The position numbers and the translations under genes are program-made. A DNA stretch of 64,000 bases from Rhodoplanes sp. Z2-YC6860. GTDB taxonomy: Bacteria > Pseudomonadota > Alphaproteobacteria > Rhizobiales > Xanthobacteraceae. The notes beneath the pieces were generated by a model. That model searched no databases, was not told the origin of the DNA, and saw nothing but the letters and a program-made list of their open reading frames with translations. Below, piece after piece: positions 55,339-63,127 of the stretch; position 1 is the first letter of the stretch, and the number at the start of each line of letters is the position of its first letter. The stretch covers positions 7,710,029 through 7,774,028 of the forward strand of contig NZ_CP007440.1 in the NCBI RefSeq assembly GCF_001579845.1. The letters are read 5' to 3'.

Positions 55339-56229
55339 CTACGCCGCAACCGACGCGGCGTAGTCGGGAACCGGCGGCTGGCCTTCGAAGATGCCCCGCT
55401 CGTGAATCCAGGCCTGCGTCCTCTCGTAGACCTCCTGCGTATACGGCAGGAACACGATGCGCTCGCCGGTCGAGAAGCGGCGAACATCGACTTTGTCCTT
55501 GTATCGATCCGGAATTTCATTGCGGTAGTAGTGGCGATATTTCTCCGGCGCGAAGTCGAGCTCCATCTGCGCCCGCTTCATGCCGTTCATGTACTTCTCG
55601 ACGTCCGCCGGATCGGCGTTCGGCGGAAACATAAAAGCGATCATGAAGGACGCGTCGACCACCTTGCGAAAACCGAGTTGCTCCAGGACCTGGAACGAAA
55701 GCCCCCACACGCTGACGGCCGGCAGATCGCGGCCGACGCCGATGTCAACGCGCGCCCAGATCGAGCCGCCGAATCGAAGCTTGATCTGATCGCGAGGCAT
55801 ATAGGGCTCGAGCGACTGGATCGTGGTGTAGTGACTGCCGGAGTGATAGCCGACCGCGATCTCCTGCCCGGCAAGTTGCTCCGGCTCCGTGATCTTCGAC
55901 TCGGGCGGCACCATGATGCCGCCCGGCGTGAACACGTAGGATTTGCCCCACATCTTGCCGATCTTTTCCGATGCCGCCTGATTCACGGTCCAGTGACAGG
56001 CGCAGGAGATATCGGACTTCACGCCCTTGTTGCCGCCGCCCTTTTCGTAAGACTCGAAGGCCCCGGCCTTCAGATCGGCGACCTTGCCGGACGCATCGAC
56101 CAGCTTCTGGGTGTTCGACGAGGGACCGCGCTGGAACTCGTAATCCAGCCCCTCATCGCGAAAGTAGCCCTTCTCGTCAGCGATCCACTCTTGCAGCCGG
56201 CCATGCGGCTGGATGATGAATTTGGCCAT
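55339..56229 (-). CDS. NMT1/SsuA-like binding-fold protein without signal peptide
   Basis: This 296-residue protein starts at ATG 56227-56229 (AAGGA at 9 bases). The N-terminus HGRLQEWIADEKGYFRDEGL is the opening found in the mature part of NMT1, ThiY and SsuA-type receptors. The motifs EPEQLAGQEIAVGYHSGSHY and VVDASFMIAFMFPPNADPAD follow. There is no signal peptide and no plausible upstream start that would add one, so it seems cytosolic. It could be an enzyme built on this fold or a domain of a split transporter. Two cysteines (ISCACHW) stand near residue 80. Confidence 0.75.
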   Translation of the reverse strand: MAKFIIQPHGRLQEWIADEKGYFRDEGLDYEFQRGPSSNTQKLVDASGKVADLKAGAFESYEKGGGNKGVKSDISCACHWTVNQAASEKIGKMWGKSYVFTPGGIMVPPESKITEPEQLAGQEIAVGYHSGSHYTTIQSLEPYMPRDQIKLRFGGSIWARVDIGVGRDLPAVSVWGLSFQVLEQLGFRKVVDASFMIAFMFPPNADPADVEKYMNGMKRAQMELDFAPEKYRHYYRNEIPDRYKDKVDVRRFSTGERIVFLPYTQEVYERTQAWIHERGIFEGQPPVPDYAASVAA

Positions 56230-56387
56230 CCGATGCATCCTTGCGTGCAATGTGTCGGGTCGACAAACACGTCGAGCGTCCGGTCAGAGACCGAAGGATA
56301 CAATGCACGGTCAGACCGCCTCAATAGCGTGTGGCCATGGCCCGCGCGTTGAGACTTATGCGCTCACAAGCGGTGGCGACCACGCTG

Positions 56388-56433
56388 AAAAAAAATGAGG
56401 CCCCGCACAAGCAGGGAGGACGATGTGCGGGGC
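56388..56433 (-). terminator. intrinsic terminator on the minus strand upstream of the binding-fold gene
   Basis: The perfect 10-bp arms GCCCCGCACA (56400-56409) and TGTGCGGGGC (56424-56433) are followed, reading leftward, by TCA and eight T residues (56395-56388). No minus-strand protein gene ends here. It therefore terminates either a small RNA or a leader of the gene that starts at 56229, 159 bases farther on. Confidence 0.75.
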
Positions 56434-56754
56434 ACAGGTCAGGCCTGAATTTTTCTTATTGCGCACTTGTTGTGTCAGACGCGCGGCGATTCGCCTAGCC
56501 GGTCGACGCCTGTTCAAAGTTCGCTACCGTACATCGCCATCTTCGATGCCCGCGAACGTGAGAGCACTTCAGCGTCAATTGAATCAATCTCTCGCCGATA
56601 CCACAGCCGGCTCGCCAGGCCGTCGCTCGCATCGAGTGTGATGGTTCTCACTTTACAACTGCGCTGCCTGCGGCGAACGTCACCGCATATCGTCTTTGCT
56701 TCCGAAATTGGTACGGCGTCGCACACGCGACATGATTATTCAGGAGGCGACACA
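56434..56754. other. intergenic stretch with no supported protein gene
   Basis: I see no supported coding region. A short palindrome TCAGGCCTGA followed by ATTTTTC lies near 56440-56460. An AGGAGG ribosome site for the gene at 56755 stands at the right end. Because a minus-strand terminator lies at the left edge, this stretch is the likely body of a leftward small RNA or leader; no family was recognised. Confidence 0.45.
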
Positions 56755-57855
56755 ATGACATTTCAATTGGTATCCGATTCCGCACCTGCAACCGGCACAG
56801 ACACCGGTCCAAAAGCCGCAGCCGAGCGTCATCGCTCGCTTCGAGCCCGCCGCAAGCGCAACGCGCCCATCACCCGGGCCGGCTTCGACATGCTGCGCCT
56901 CTATCGCACCAATCTGGAGGTGCGGCTGCGCTGCATCGACGAATCCTCGCTGCAGACCGAAAACCAGAAGCGCACTTACGCGTCGCTCGCCGAGTTCCTC
57001 GATCCCCACAAGGAGAAGGCCGCGACGGAATCCGAGGCGGCCTGGGATGAGGCTTATCGCGCGGAACGCATGATCGAGATGCTGCTGAGCGGCATCCAGT
57101 TGCGCCAGGAGATCGCAGCGCGTCTCGACGAGCTCGCCTTCGAGCAGCCGGTCGAGGCGGAGCGCTTCCGCGTCCAGTACGACGCCATCGCCAAAGCCTC
57201 GTCGGACACCAACAGCGCCGCTGACGACACCGTGCTGCGCGGTCTGCTGCTGCGGATCATGGAGCGGCTGCATTGGCACGCCAAGAAGCGCTATCTCTGC
57301 CGGCCGATCCGCAAGCAGGCCACGAAGAACATCCTGTGGTGCATGTTGGTGGCCTTCATGCTGGCCGTCCTGCCCTACATCGCGATCTGGCTGGACTTCC
57401 ACGGCGGACGGGAGCTGTCGACATACTGGACGCTGTTCGCGCTCTATACCGCGCTGGTGTCGGGCCTGCTCGGCGCGTTCTTCAGCCGCCTGCTGACCAT
57501 CCAGCGCGACTGGAGCGGCATGAGCCTCGACGAGGTGTTCCTGCACCGGGAGTTCTCGTACTCCCTGCTGCGCGCCGGCGTCGGAGTGTGCGGCGCGCTG
57601 GTGATGTTCTTCTTCTTCAAGTCGGGCCTGATCAACGGCGCCATCTTCCCGAAGTTCGAGAACATGGCGATGGAATGGATCAACACCGCCAACAACTCGA
57701 TGTCGTTCGTGGTGCCCTCGAAGGATCTCGCGCTGGTGACGGTGTGGTGTTTCCTCGCCGGCTTCTCGGAGAGCCTGGTGCCGAGCATCCTGTCGAGCAC
57801 CGAGCGGCAGGTGTCCGAAGGCGCGGGCCCCAGCCGGACCGAGGCGCGCGGTTAG
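56755..57855 (+). CDS. integral membrane protein of unknown function
   Basis: This 366-residue protein starts at ATG 56755-56757 with AGGAGG. A basic N-terminal region (SLRARRKRNAP) and a long soluble helical part (about residues 45-205, acidic and likely coiled) lead to four membrane segments: ILWCMLVAFMLAVLPYIAIW, YWTLFALYTALVSGLLGAFF, AGVGVCGALVMFFFFKSGL and LALVTVWCFLAGFSESLVPS. The last includes a polar FSES pair close to the membrane. The family is not recognised. It lies alone between an intergenic stretch and the convergent tspO gene. Confidence 0.7.
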   Translation: MTFQLVSDSAPATGTDTGPKAAAERHRSLRARRKRNAPITRAGFDMLRLYRTNLEVRLRCIDESSLQTENQKRTYASLAEFLDPHKEKAATESEAAWDEAYRAERMIEMLLSGIQLRQEIAARLDELAFEQPVEAERFRVQYDAIAKASSDTNSAADDTVLRGLLLRIMERLHWHAKKRYLCRPIRKQATKNILWCMLVAFMLAVLPYIAIWLDFHGGRELSTYWTLFALYTALVSGLLGAFFSRLLTIQRDWSGMSLDEVFLHREFSYSLLRAGVGVCGALVMFFFFKSGLINGAIFPKFENMAMEWINTANNSMSFVVPSKDLALVTVWCFLAGFSESLVPSILSSTERQVSEGAGPSRTEARG

Positions 57856-57983
57856 ACCTGCCCTTGATTTGATCTGTCAGCCAAAAGGATTCGATCGGCC
57901 GTCTTCGATGAGCCTAGGACGTTCCTCGGAGCGCGTGGCATGAGACAGGCGTCAAGAACCACCGCCGGGCTCATCGCCACGCG

Positions 57984-58481
57984 TCAACGGTTCAGCACCC
58001 ACACCGAAACGTTGAGGACGAGCGCGAACCCGACCCAGGCCGCCACCGGCACAATGCAGCAAGCGGCCAATCTGTCCAGCCGATAGAACGCCACGATGGT
58101 TGCGAAGATCGCCGCAAGTTGCGGGACGATGTCGATCAACCCGAGAAGCGGACTGTGGGCGCCGAAAAACATCCAGGACCAAGCTGCGTTCAGCACCAAT
58201 TGGGTGAAAAACAAGATCAACGCGATTCGGCGCGTCGGACTGTCCGGTGACCGAAGAATCCGCCAGACTGCAAATGCCATCAGCAGGTACAGCGCGGTCC
58301 AGATCGGCGCAAAGACCCAGTTTGGCGGATTGAACGCCGGTTTGGTCAGACCGGCGTACCACGGTGCGAGATTCGGATAGGTCGCGATCTGGCCAATGGT
58401 TGATACCGCTGCCACAGACGCGACCGCGATCAAGGCAAAGCCGGCATCAAGCCAGCGGCTACGCGATGTCGTAAGTGCCAT
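57984..58481 (-). CDS. tspO: TspO/MBR family tryptophan-rich sensory protein
   Basis: This 165-residue protein has five membrane helices and the family motifs YAGLTKPAFNPPNWVFAPIW and QLVLNAAWSWMFFGAHSPLL. TspO binds porphyrins and related ligands; in Rhodobacter it tunes pigment gene expression in response to oxygen. The start is ATG 58479-58481; a longer frame to 58568 lacks support. It is divergent from the amino-acid permease across 234 bases. Confidence 0.92.
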   Translation of the reverse strand: MALTTSRSRWLDAGFALIAVASVAAVSTIGQIATYPNLAPWYAGLTKPAFNPPNWVFAPIWTALYLLMAFAVWRILRSPDSPTRRIALILFFTQLVLNAAWSWMFFGAHSPLLGLIDIVPQLAAIFATIVAFYRLDRLAACCIVPVAAWVGFALVLNVSVWVLNR

Positions 58482-58715
58482 GTGGTCTATCCTGTCGCAA
58501 GAAAGGGATTCGAAAAAACCCGGATTCGACTTCCGCGTCCAGTATAAGCCGTGGACGGGATCAATCATGCCGTTCCGAGTCCGCTCTGCTTTGATTGCTT
58601 CACCTCACATCCGATTCTTTGTTGAAGATTGCAGCCACCTTCCCAATACGTGCCGTTGGTTCTGAAGCCCGATCAGCATTTGCTTCTGGCAGTCCCGTTG
58701 AAGGATGATCGCCCC

Positions 58716-60050
58716 ATGATAAGCGTCGATCTCCTTCGGCGGCTGGGCTTCAAGGAAGCCTTCGCGATCGTGGTCGGATCCATGATCGGCACCGGCGTGT
58801 TCCTGAAAACGGCCGGGATGGCCCAGGACGCAGGAGCGCCACTTTATGTCCTGCTGGCGTGGCTTGCGGCCGGTGCGCTGTCGCTGATGGGGGCGCTGAC
58901 CTACGCCGAACTGGGCTGCCTGTTCCCCAAGGCCGGCGGCGAGTATGTTTTCCTGCGCAACGCCTATGGCCCCCTCACCGGCTTTCTTTACGGATGGACC
59001 CGGTTCTGGATCGCCGCGCCGGGCTCGATCGCCGCCTACGCGATCGGCGGCGTGACGTTTCTCGAAAGCCTCGTGCCGATTGGCAATTACCGACTTGAAG
59101 CGGCAATAGCGGTGATCGGGTTCTTCACGGTCCTGAACTGCTTCTCAGTCCTGTTCGGTGGCGCCGTGCAGACCGTCATGACCGCGGTGAAGATTGTGAT
59201 GGTCATGGCGCTTGCGGCCGCGATTATGTCCTTCGGTGCCGGCACGAGCTGGGATCATCTCGGAAGCGCATCGGCCGCGGGATGGAAGAGCTGGTCCGGC
59301 TTCGGGCTGGCCGTCCTCGCTGCGCTTTGGGCCTACGACGGCTGGAACAACCTGCCAATGGCAGCCGGTGAGATCCGCTATCCGGACCGCGTGATCCCGC
59401 AATCCCTCGTCGGAGGCGTCATCGCCGTGTTCCTTTTATACGTGGGTGCCAATATTGCTTACTTCTACGCCTTGCCGTTTGCAGAGGTCGCAAACTCGAA
59501 CTCCACGCTTCATCCCGACGCCATGCCGGTCGCGATCAAGGCCGCGCTGCATAGTTTCGGCGGGGCTGCCGTAACGATTCTCTCGCTCGCCTTCGTGTTT
59601 TCCGCGCTGGGCGCCATGAACGGATCGATCCTGACGGGCGCACGAGTGCCCTATGCGATGGCCCAGGACGGTTTGATGTGGTCGCGACTCGGCCAGGCTC
59701 ACCCGCGCACGCATTCGCCGGTCGCGAGCACGGTCGTCCAGGGCGTGTGGGCCTGCGTGCTGGCGGCCTCCGGCACTTTCGACCAACTCACCAATTGCAT
59801 CGTGTTCGCGTCGTGGATCTTCTATGCGCTTACGACCTCGAGCCTGTTCTACTTCCGCCGCACACTTCCGGCGCCGGCCTATCGAACGCCATGGTTTCCG
59901 TGGCCGCCGCTCATCTTCATCGGCTGTGCGGTGCTGCTGATCGTCAACACGCTGTGGACGATGCCGAAGGAGAGCCTCGCCGGATTGGGCATGATCGCTT
60001 TGGGAATTCCGGTCTATTTCCTGTTCCGCCACCGGCGGATCAATGCGTGA
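58716..60050 (+). CDS. APC family amino-acid permease
   Basis: This is a 444-residue transporter with about twelve hydrophobic segments. The first helix carries the APC substrate-site motif FAIVVGSMIGTGVFLKTAGM. Later come LTYAELGCLFPKAGGEYVFL and ALWAYDGWNNLPMAAGEIRY, typical of the LAT-like branch, which moves neutral amino acids or exchanges them. The ATG at 58716 has AAGGATG about 9 bases upstream; a TTG at 58629 would add 29 residues without clear support. The substrate is not predictable. Confidence 0.88.
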   Translation: MISVDLLRRLGFKEAFAIVVGSMIGTGVFLKTAGMAQDAGAPLYVLLAWLAAGALSLMGALTYAELGCLFPKAGGEYVFLRNAYGPLTGFLYGWTRFWIAAPGSIAAYAIGGVTFLESLVPIGNYRLEAAIAVIGFFTVLNCFSVLFGGAVQTVMTAVKIVMVMALAAAIMSFGAGTSWDHLGSASAAGWKSWSGFGLAVLAALWAYDGWNNLPMAAGEIRYPDRVIPQSLVGGVIAVFLLYVGANIAYFYALPFAEVANSNSTLHPDAMPVAIKAALHSFGGAAVTILSLAFVFSALGAMNGSILTGARVPYAMAQDGLMWSRLGQAHPRTHSPVASTVVQGVWACVLAASGTFDQLTNCIVFASWIFYALTTSSLFYFRRTLPAPAYRTPWFPWPPLIFIGCAVLLIVNTLWTMPKESLAGLGMIALGIPVYFLFRHRRINA

Positions 60051-60089
60051 CGCGGCAGGGCGCCAGCGGCTGCACAACGCTCGTCCGGC

Positions 60090-60317
60090 TCAGTTCTTCG
60101 CCGTTCCGCCGTACGCCGGCAATGCGGCGAGCGCCACCGACGACATCGTCATCAAGCGCTGATCGAGCTGGTCGACGATGGTCAGCGCCTGCCTGCAGCG
60201 CGCCTGATCCTCGGGCGGCAAGCCGGCCGAGGTCGCTTCAAGATCGTTGCGGTGACGCACCAGCTGCTTCCGAAGATCGAGAATCTTGGCGAGGTTGGCT
60301 GCGACGCTCGTACTCAT
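60090..60317 (-). CDS. small helical protein of unknown function
   Basis: This 75-residue predicted cytosolic protein is mostly helical, with a heptad-like middle (LAKILDLRKQLVRHRNDLEA, later ALTIVDQLDQRLMTMSS). ATG 60315-60317 was chosen; a GTG three codons earlier is also possible. It ends 39 bases from the convergent permease gene. There is no recognised family. Coding status rests on the clean frame and composition only. Confidence 0.5.
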   Translation of the reverse strand: MSTSVAANLAKILDLRKQLVRHRNDLEATSAGLPPEDQARCRQALTIVDQLDQRLMTMSSVALAALPAYGGTAKN

Positions 60318-60404
60318 GGCGAACACTCACGAGACCGCTCTCAGGCGAGAGCGCGAATGCGGTCCCGAGTGTGCTGTCCGTCGGATCAATTGTCACGTGC
60401 CCAC

Positions 60405-60439
60405 GAAAAGTTCCGGCGTTAGTGATTAACGCCGGAACT
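60405..60439 (-). terminator. intrinsic terminator after the M15 peptidase gene
   Basis: A perfect 13-bp stem (60409-60421 with 60427-60439) with a GTGAT loop is followed, reading leftward, by TTTTCG. It lies 23 bases beyond the stop of the minus-strand peptidase gene. Confidence 0.82.
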
Positions 60440-60462
60440 GACTTGGAGCCGCGGAAGCCGGG

Positions 60463-60999
60463 CTACGCCACCGCCGGGCGATCCAGCACCTGCGGGAAAG
60501 GCGGCGAGACGGGCGATTTTGTCCAGGCCGAGATGGCCATCGCGAGATTGCCGGTCCATGTCTCGTCTCCGCCATCGGGATACCGCCCTTCGCGGAGCGC
60601 GGCGGACGACGTGCCGGCGAGCTGGATGTGCGGCGTTTCGAAATCCAGCGGCATCAGACCGCGAGCGCGTCCGATCTCGTGCATCCGTTTCCACATACCT
60701 TTTTTCGGCTCATCCCATGTCCACTTGCCCGGACCGCCGAACACCAGATCAACGGCAAGCCCGTACTGGTGATACGAGCCCCACGAATCCTGAAATGTGA
60801 CTTTGGGTCCGGGGGTCGTGCGCCCCTGCGCGAACAGGAAATGCTGCCGGGCGGGTGACCGCCAGGCTTCGAACACGAAGAGAGGTATTTTTTCGCTGGC
60901 GAGGTCTTTCAATACCTTGCCGACGGCGGATCGCACCACGGGATGAAGAAGATCGAGATCGGTGTTGCGAGCGGTTGGATTGACGAGATCAACGGTCAT
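60463..60999 (-). CDS. M15-family peptidoglycan peptidase (CwlK/endolysin-like)
   Basis: This is a 178-residue protein. The zinc site is visible as the SxHxxGxAxD-type motif WGSYHQYGLAVDLVFGG and the later histidine in FETPHIQLAG. The arginine in FVFEAWRSPARQHFLFAQG is also typical. This is the L-alanyl-D-glutamate endopeptidase or VanY-like endolysin group, which cuts stem peptides in peptidoglycan. No signal peptide is visible, so export would need another route, or it is a phage-derived lysin. No other phage genes are near. A terminator follows directly. Confidence 0.85.
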   Translation of the reverse strand: MTVDLVNPTARNTDLDLLHPVVRSAVGKVLKDLASEKIPLFVFEAWRSPARQHFLFAQGRTTPGPKVTFQDSWGSYHQYGLAVDLVFGGPGKWTWDEPKKGMWKRMHEIGRARGLMPLDFETPHIQLAGTSSAALREGRYPDGGDETWTGNLAMAISAWTKSPVSPPFPQVLDRPAVA

Positions 61000-61153
61000 T
61001 GGTCGCCTCCATTGACAATGTCCGGATTCAATCCTCCGTCACAATTCGCGATCGATGTGTGATGCGGGTAACACCGCGGAGACGTTCGTCGACACGCTCG
61101 GAACCAATCGCCACGGCGACCGTTACAGGCCGGGGCAAATTGGGAGACGTGCG

Positions 61154-61306
61154 ATGACCTGCGCCTGCTGCCGTGAAAACATCAGCCCTCTCTCCGCCTG
61201 GAAGGGTCAGTCAGATCACTTCTATTGCAGCGAGTTTTGCGCAGACATCGAGACAATCGAAATTCCGCCGGCCGAGAGACGGACTCCGACACGGCCGCGT
61301 GCCTGA
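61154..61306 (+). CDS. small zinc-ribbon-like protein
   Basis: This 50-residue predicted protein starts at ATG 61154-61156 with GGGAG 8 bases upstream. Cysteines in MTCACCREN and HFYCSEFCADIE make a CxCC...CxxxC pattern that could bind one zinc, as in MYM/TRASH-type or YHS-like ribbons. The tail is Arg/Pro-rich. It is too short to name. The frame could begin earlier at 61055, but that part has no coding character. Confidence 0.55.
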   Translation: MTCACCRENISPLSAWKGQSDHFYCSEFCADIETIEIPPAERRTPTRPRA

Positions 61307-61361
61307 CGGAGATACCGTTCAGCGTCACGTCGTGCGTGCGATGCCAGCCGCTCTCTCCCGG

Positions 61362-61439
61362 CCTCATGGTGAGGAGCGTTGCCACAAGCGCGTTTACGCG
61401 CGTCCTCGACGCGCTATGGCAATGCTCCTCAGGATGAGG
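61362..61439. repeat. palindromic repeat (CCTCATGGTGAGGAGC type)
   Basis: The outer arms CCTCATGGTGAGGAGC (61362-61377) and GCTCCTCAGGATGAGG (61424-61439) pair with one internal loop, and GCCA/TGGC closes the next step. The tip (61386-61416) contains GCGCGT, ACGCGCG and CGACGCGCT blocks, the same order as the extra segment in the repeat at 51673-51811. It lies between the 3' ends of ugd and the small zinc-ribbon gene. Confidence 0.82.
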
Positions 61440-61485
61440 ACGGGGGGAGATGGGCGCACGCGGAAACGATCCAGCAACGGCGGCT

Positions 61486-62808
61486 TTACTTCTCTCGCCG
61501 CGACGGACGGCCGATGCTCTCGTAGACGAAGCCGCGCTGCTCGAGGTCGCCGGGCGGATAGATATTGCGCAGATCCACCACGGCGGGGCGCTCGTTCATC
61601 ATCGTCTTGAGGCGATCCAGATCGAGCGCGCGGAATTCTTCCCACTCGGTGACGATGACGAGGGCGTCGGCGCCGCTGGCGCATTGGTAAGCGTCCTCGC
61701 AATAGGTCAGCTCGGGGAGCATCTTCTTGGCCTGCTCCATGCCGATGGGATCGTAGGCCCGGACCTTCGCGCCCATGTCGTGCAGCGCCGTGATCAGCGG
61801 GATCGAGGGCGCGTCGCGCATGTCGTCGGTGTTGGGCTTGAAGGTGAGGCCCAGGATCGCGATGGTCTTGCCGCGCAGGTTCGAGCCGACAGCGGCAACA
61901 ACCTTGCGCGCCATCGCGCGTTTCCGCGTCTCGTTGACGTGCGCGACCGTCTCGACGATGCGGATCGGCGCATCGTAGTCCTGGCCGGTCTTGATCAGCG
62001 CCAGCGTGTCCTTCGGAAAGCACGAGCCGCCATAGCCCGCGCCGGCGTGCAAAAACTTCGACCCGATGCGGTTGTCGAGGCCGATGCCGCGAGAGACATC
62101 CTGCACGTCGGCACCGACGCGCTCGCAGAGGTCTGCGATCTCGTTGATGAAGGTGATCTTGGTGGCGAGGAATGCATTCGCCGCGTACTTGATCAGCTCC
62201 GCGGTGCGCCGGCCGGTGTTGAGGATCGGCGAGCGATTGAGATGAAGCGGCCGGTAGAGCTCGGCCATCGCCTTGGTGGCGCGCTCCTCCTCGGAGCCGA
62301 CCACGATGCGATCCGGATGCTTGAAGTCCTGGATCGCCGCGCCCTCGCGCAGAAACTCCGGATTGGACACCACCGCGACGTCGACGCCGGGCCGCGCCTC
62401 GCGGATGATGCGCTCGACCTCGTCGCCGGTGCCGACCGGCACGGTCGACTTGGTAACCACCACGGTGAAGCCCGAAAGAGCGCCCGCGATCTCCTTCGCC
62501 GCCGCGTAGACATAAGAGAGATCGGCGTGGCCGTCGCCGCGCCGCGACGGCGTGCCGACCGCGATGAACACCGCGTCGGCTTCGGCCACGGGGCCTTTCA
62601 GGTCGGTGGTAAAGGAGAGCCGCTTGGCGCGGACGTTGCTCGCGACCAGATCGTCGAGGCCGGGCTCGTAGATCGGCATCACGCCGCGGTCGAGGGCTTC
62701 GATCTTGCCGGCGTCCTTGTCGACGCAGACGACGTGGTGGCCGAAGTCGGCGAAGCAAGCCCCCGAGACGAGGCCCACATAGCCGGTGCCGATCATAGCG
62801 ACGCGCAT
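61486..62808 (-). CDS. ugd: UDP-glucose 6-dehydrogenase
   Basis: This 440-residue enzyme has the N-terminal NAD site MIGTGYVGLVSGACFADFGH, the catalytic cysteine in GYGGSCFPKDTLAL, the UDP-binding C-terminal domain (ILGLTFKPNTDDMRDAPSIP) and the AYDPIGMEQAKKM segment. It oxidises UDP-glucose to UDP-glucuronate with two NAD, for capsule, LPS or exopolysaccharide sugars. It fits with phosphomannomutase, the GT4 enzyme and the acyltransferase in the window. It has normal length and clear start codon context. Confidence 0.95.
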   Translation of the reverse strand: MRVAMIGTGYVGLVSGACFADFGHHVVCVDKDAGKIEALDRGVMPIYEPGLDDLVASNVRAKRLSFTTDLKGPVAEADAVFIAVGTPSRRGDGHADLSYVYAAAKEIAGALSGFTVVVTKSTVPVGTGDEVERIIREARPGVDVAVVSNPEFLREGAAIQDFKHPDRIVVGSEEERATKAMAELYRPLHLNRSPILNTGRRTAELIKYAANAFLATKITFINEIADLCERVGADVQDVSRGIGLDNRIGSKFLHAGAGYGGSCFPKDTLALIKTGQDYDAPIRIVETVAHVNETRKRAMARKVVAAVGSNLRGKTIAILGLTFKPNTDDMRDAPSIPLITALHDMGAKVRAYDPIGMEQAKKMLPELTYCEDAYQCASGADALVIVTEWEEFRALDLDRLKTMMNERPAVVDLRNIYPPGDLEQRGFVYESIGRPSRREK

Positions 62809-62936
62809 TCGTGTCCGATCTTGGTTAACGAATCCGGCGGCCGTGCCGGACGGGGCCTCTTAGCAGAGGCGGTGTGGGGTGGCGAGGGTGCGGGCTGTCC
62901 AGGGGCATGCCCATGCCCCAGCAGGCCATTGACGAC

Positions 62937-63044
62937 GTCATTCCGGGGCGCTCGCGAAGCGAGCGAACCCGGAATCCAGTACCGGAGAAAGTCTTTGCGT
63001 GACTGGATTCCGGGTTCGCGCCTTTCGGCGCGCCCCGGAATGAC
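62937..63044. repeat. GTCATTCCGGGGCG palindromic repeat, short form
   Basis: The outer arms GTCATTCCGGGGCG (62937-62950) and CGCCCCGGAATGAC (63031-63044) are perfect, and the inner arms GCGAACCCGGAATCCAGT and ACTGGATTCCGGGTTCGC pair. It is the same family as 51673-51811 but with the simple tip CTCGCGAAGCGAG. Together with a small hairpin GGGGCAT/ATGCCCC near 62902-62919 it fills most of the 319-bp gap between the divergent ugd and acyltransferase genes. Confidence 0.88.
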
Positions 63045-63127
63045 GGCCGGTACCTGGGTGATTCTCCGATCATGTAAACGCAGCCGAAACCACGGATGTG
63101 TAACAGCTTCGCGACACGGAGAGGGTT

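Noticed and set aside
60463-60999. Prophage lysis module around the M15 peptidase
   Set aside because: No holin, spanin or structural phage gene is adjacent, and the gene has its own terminator; a lone domesticated or native peptidase is simpler.
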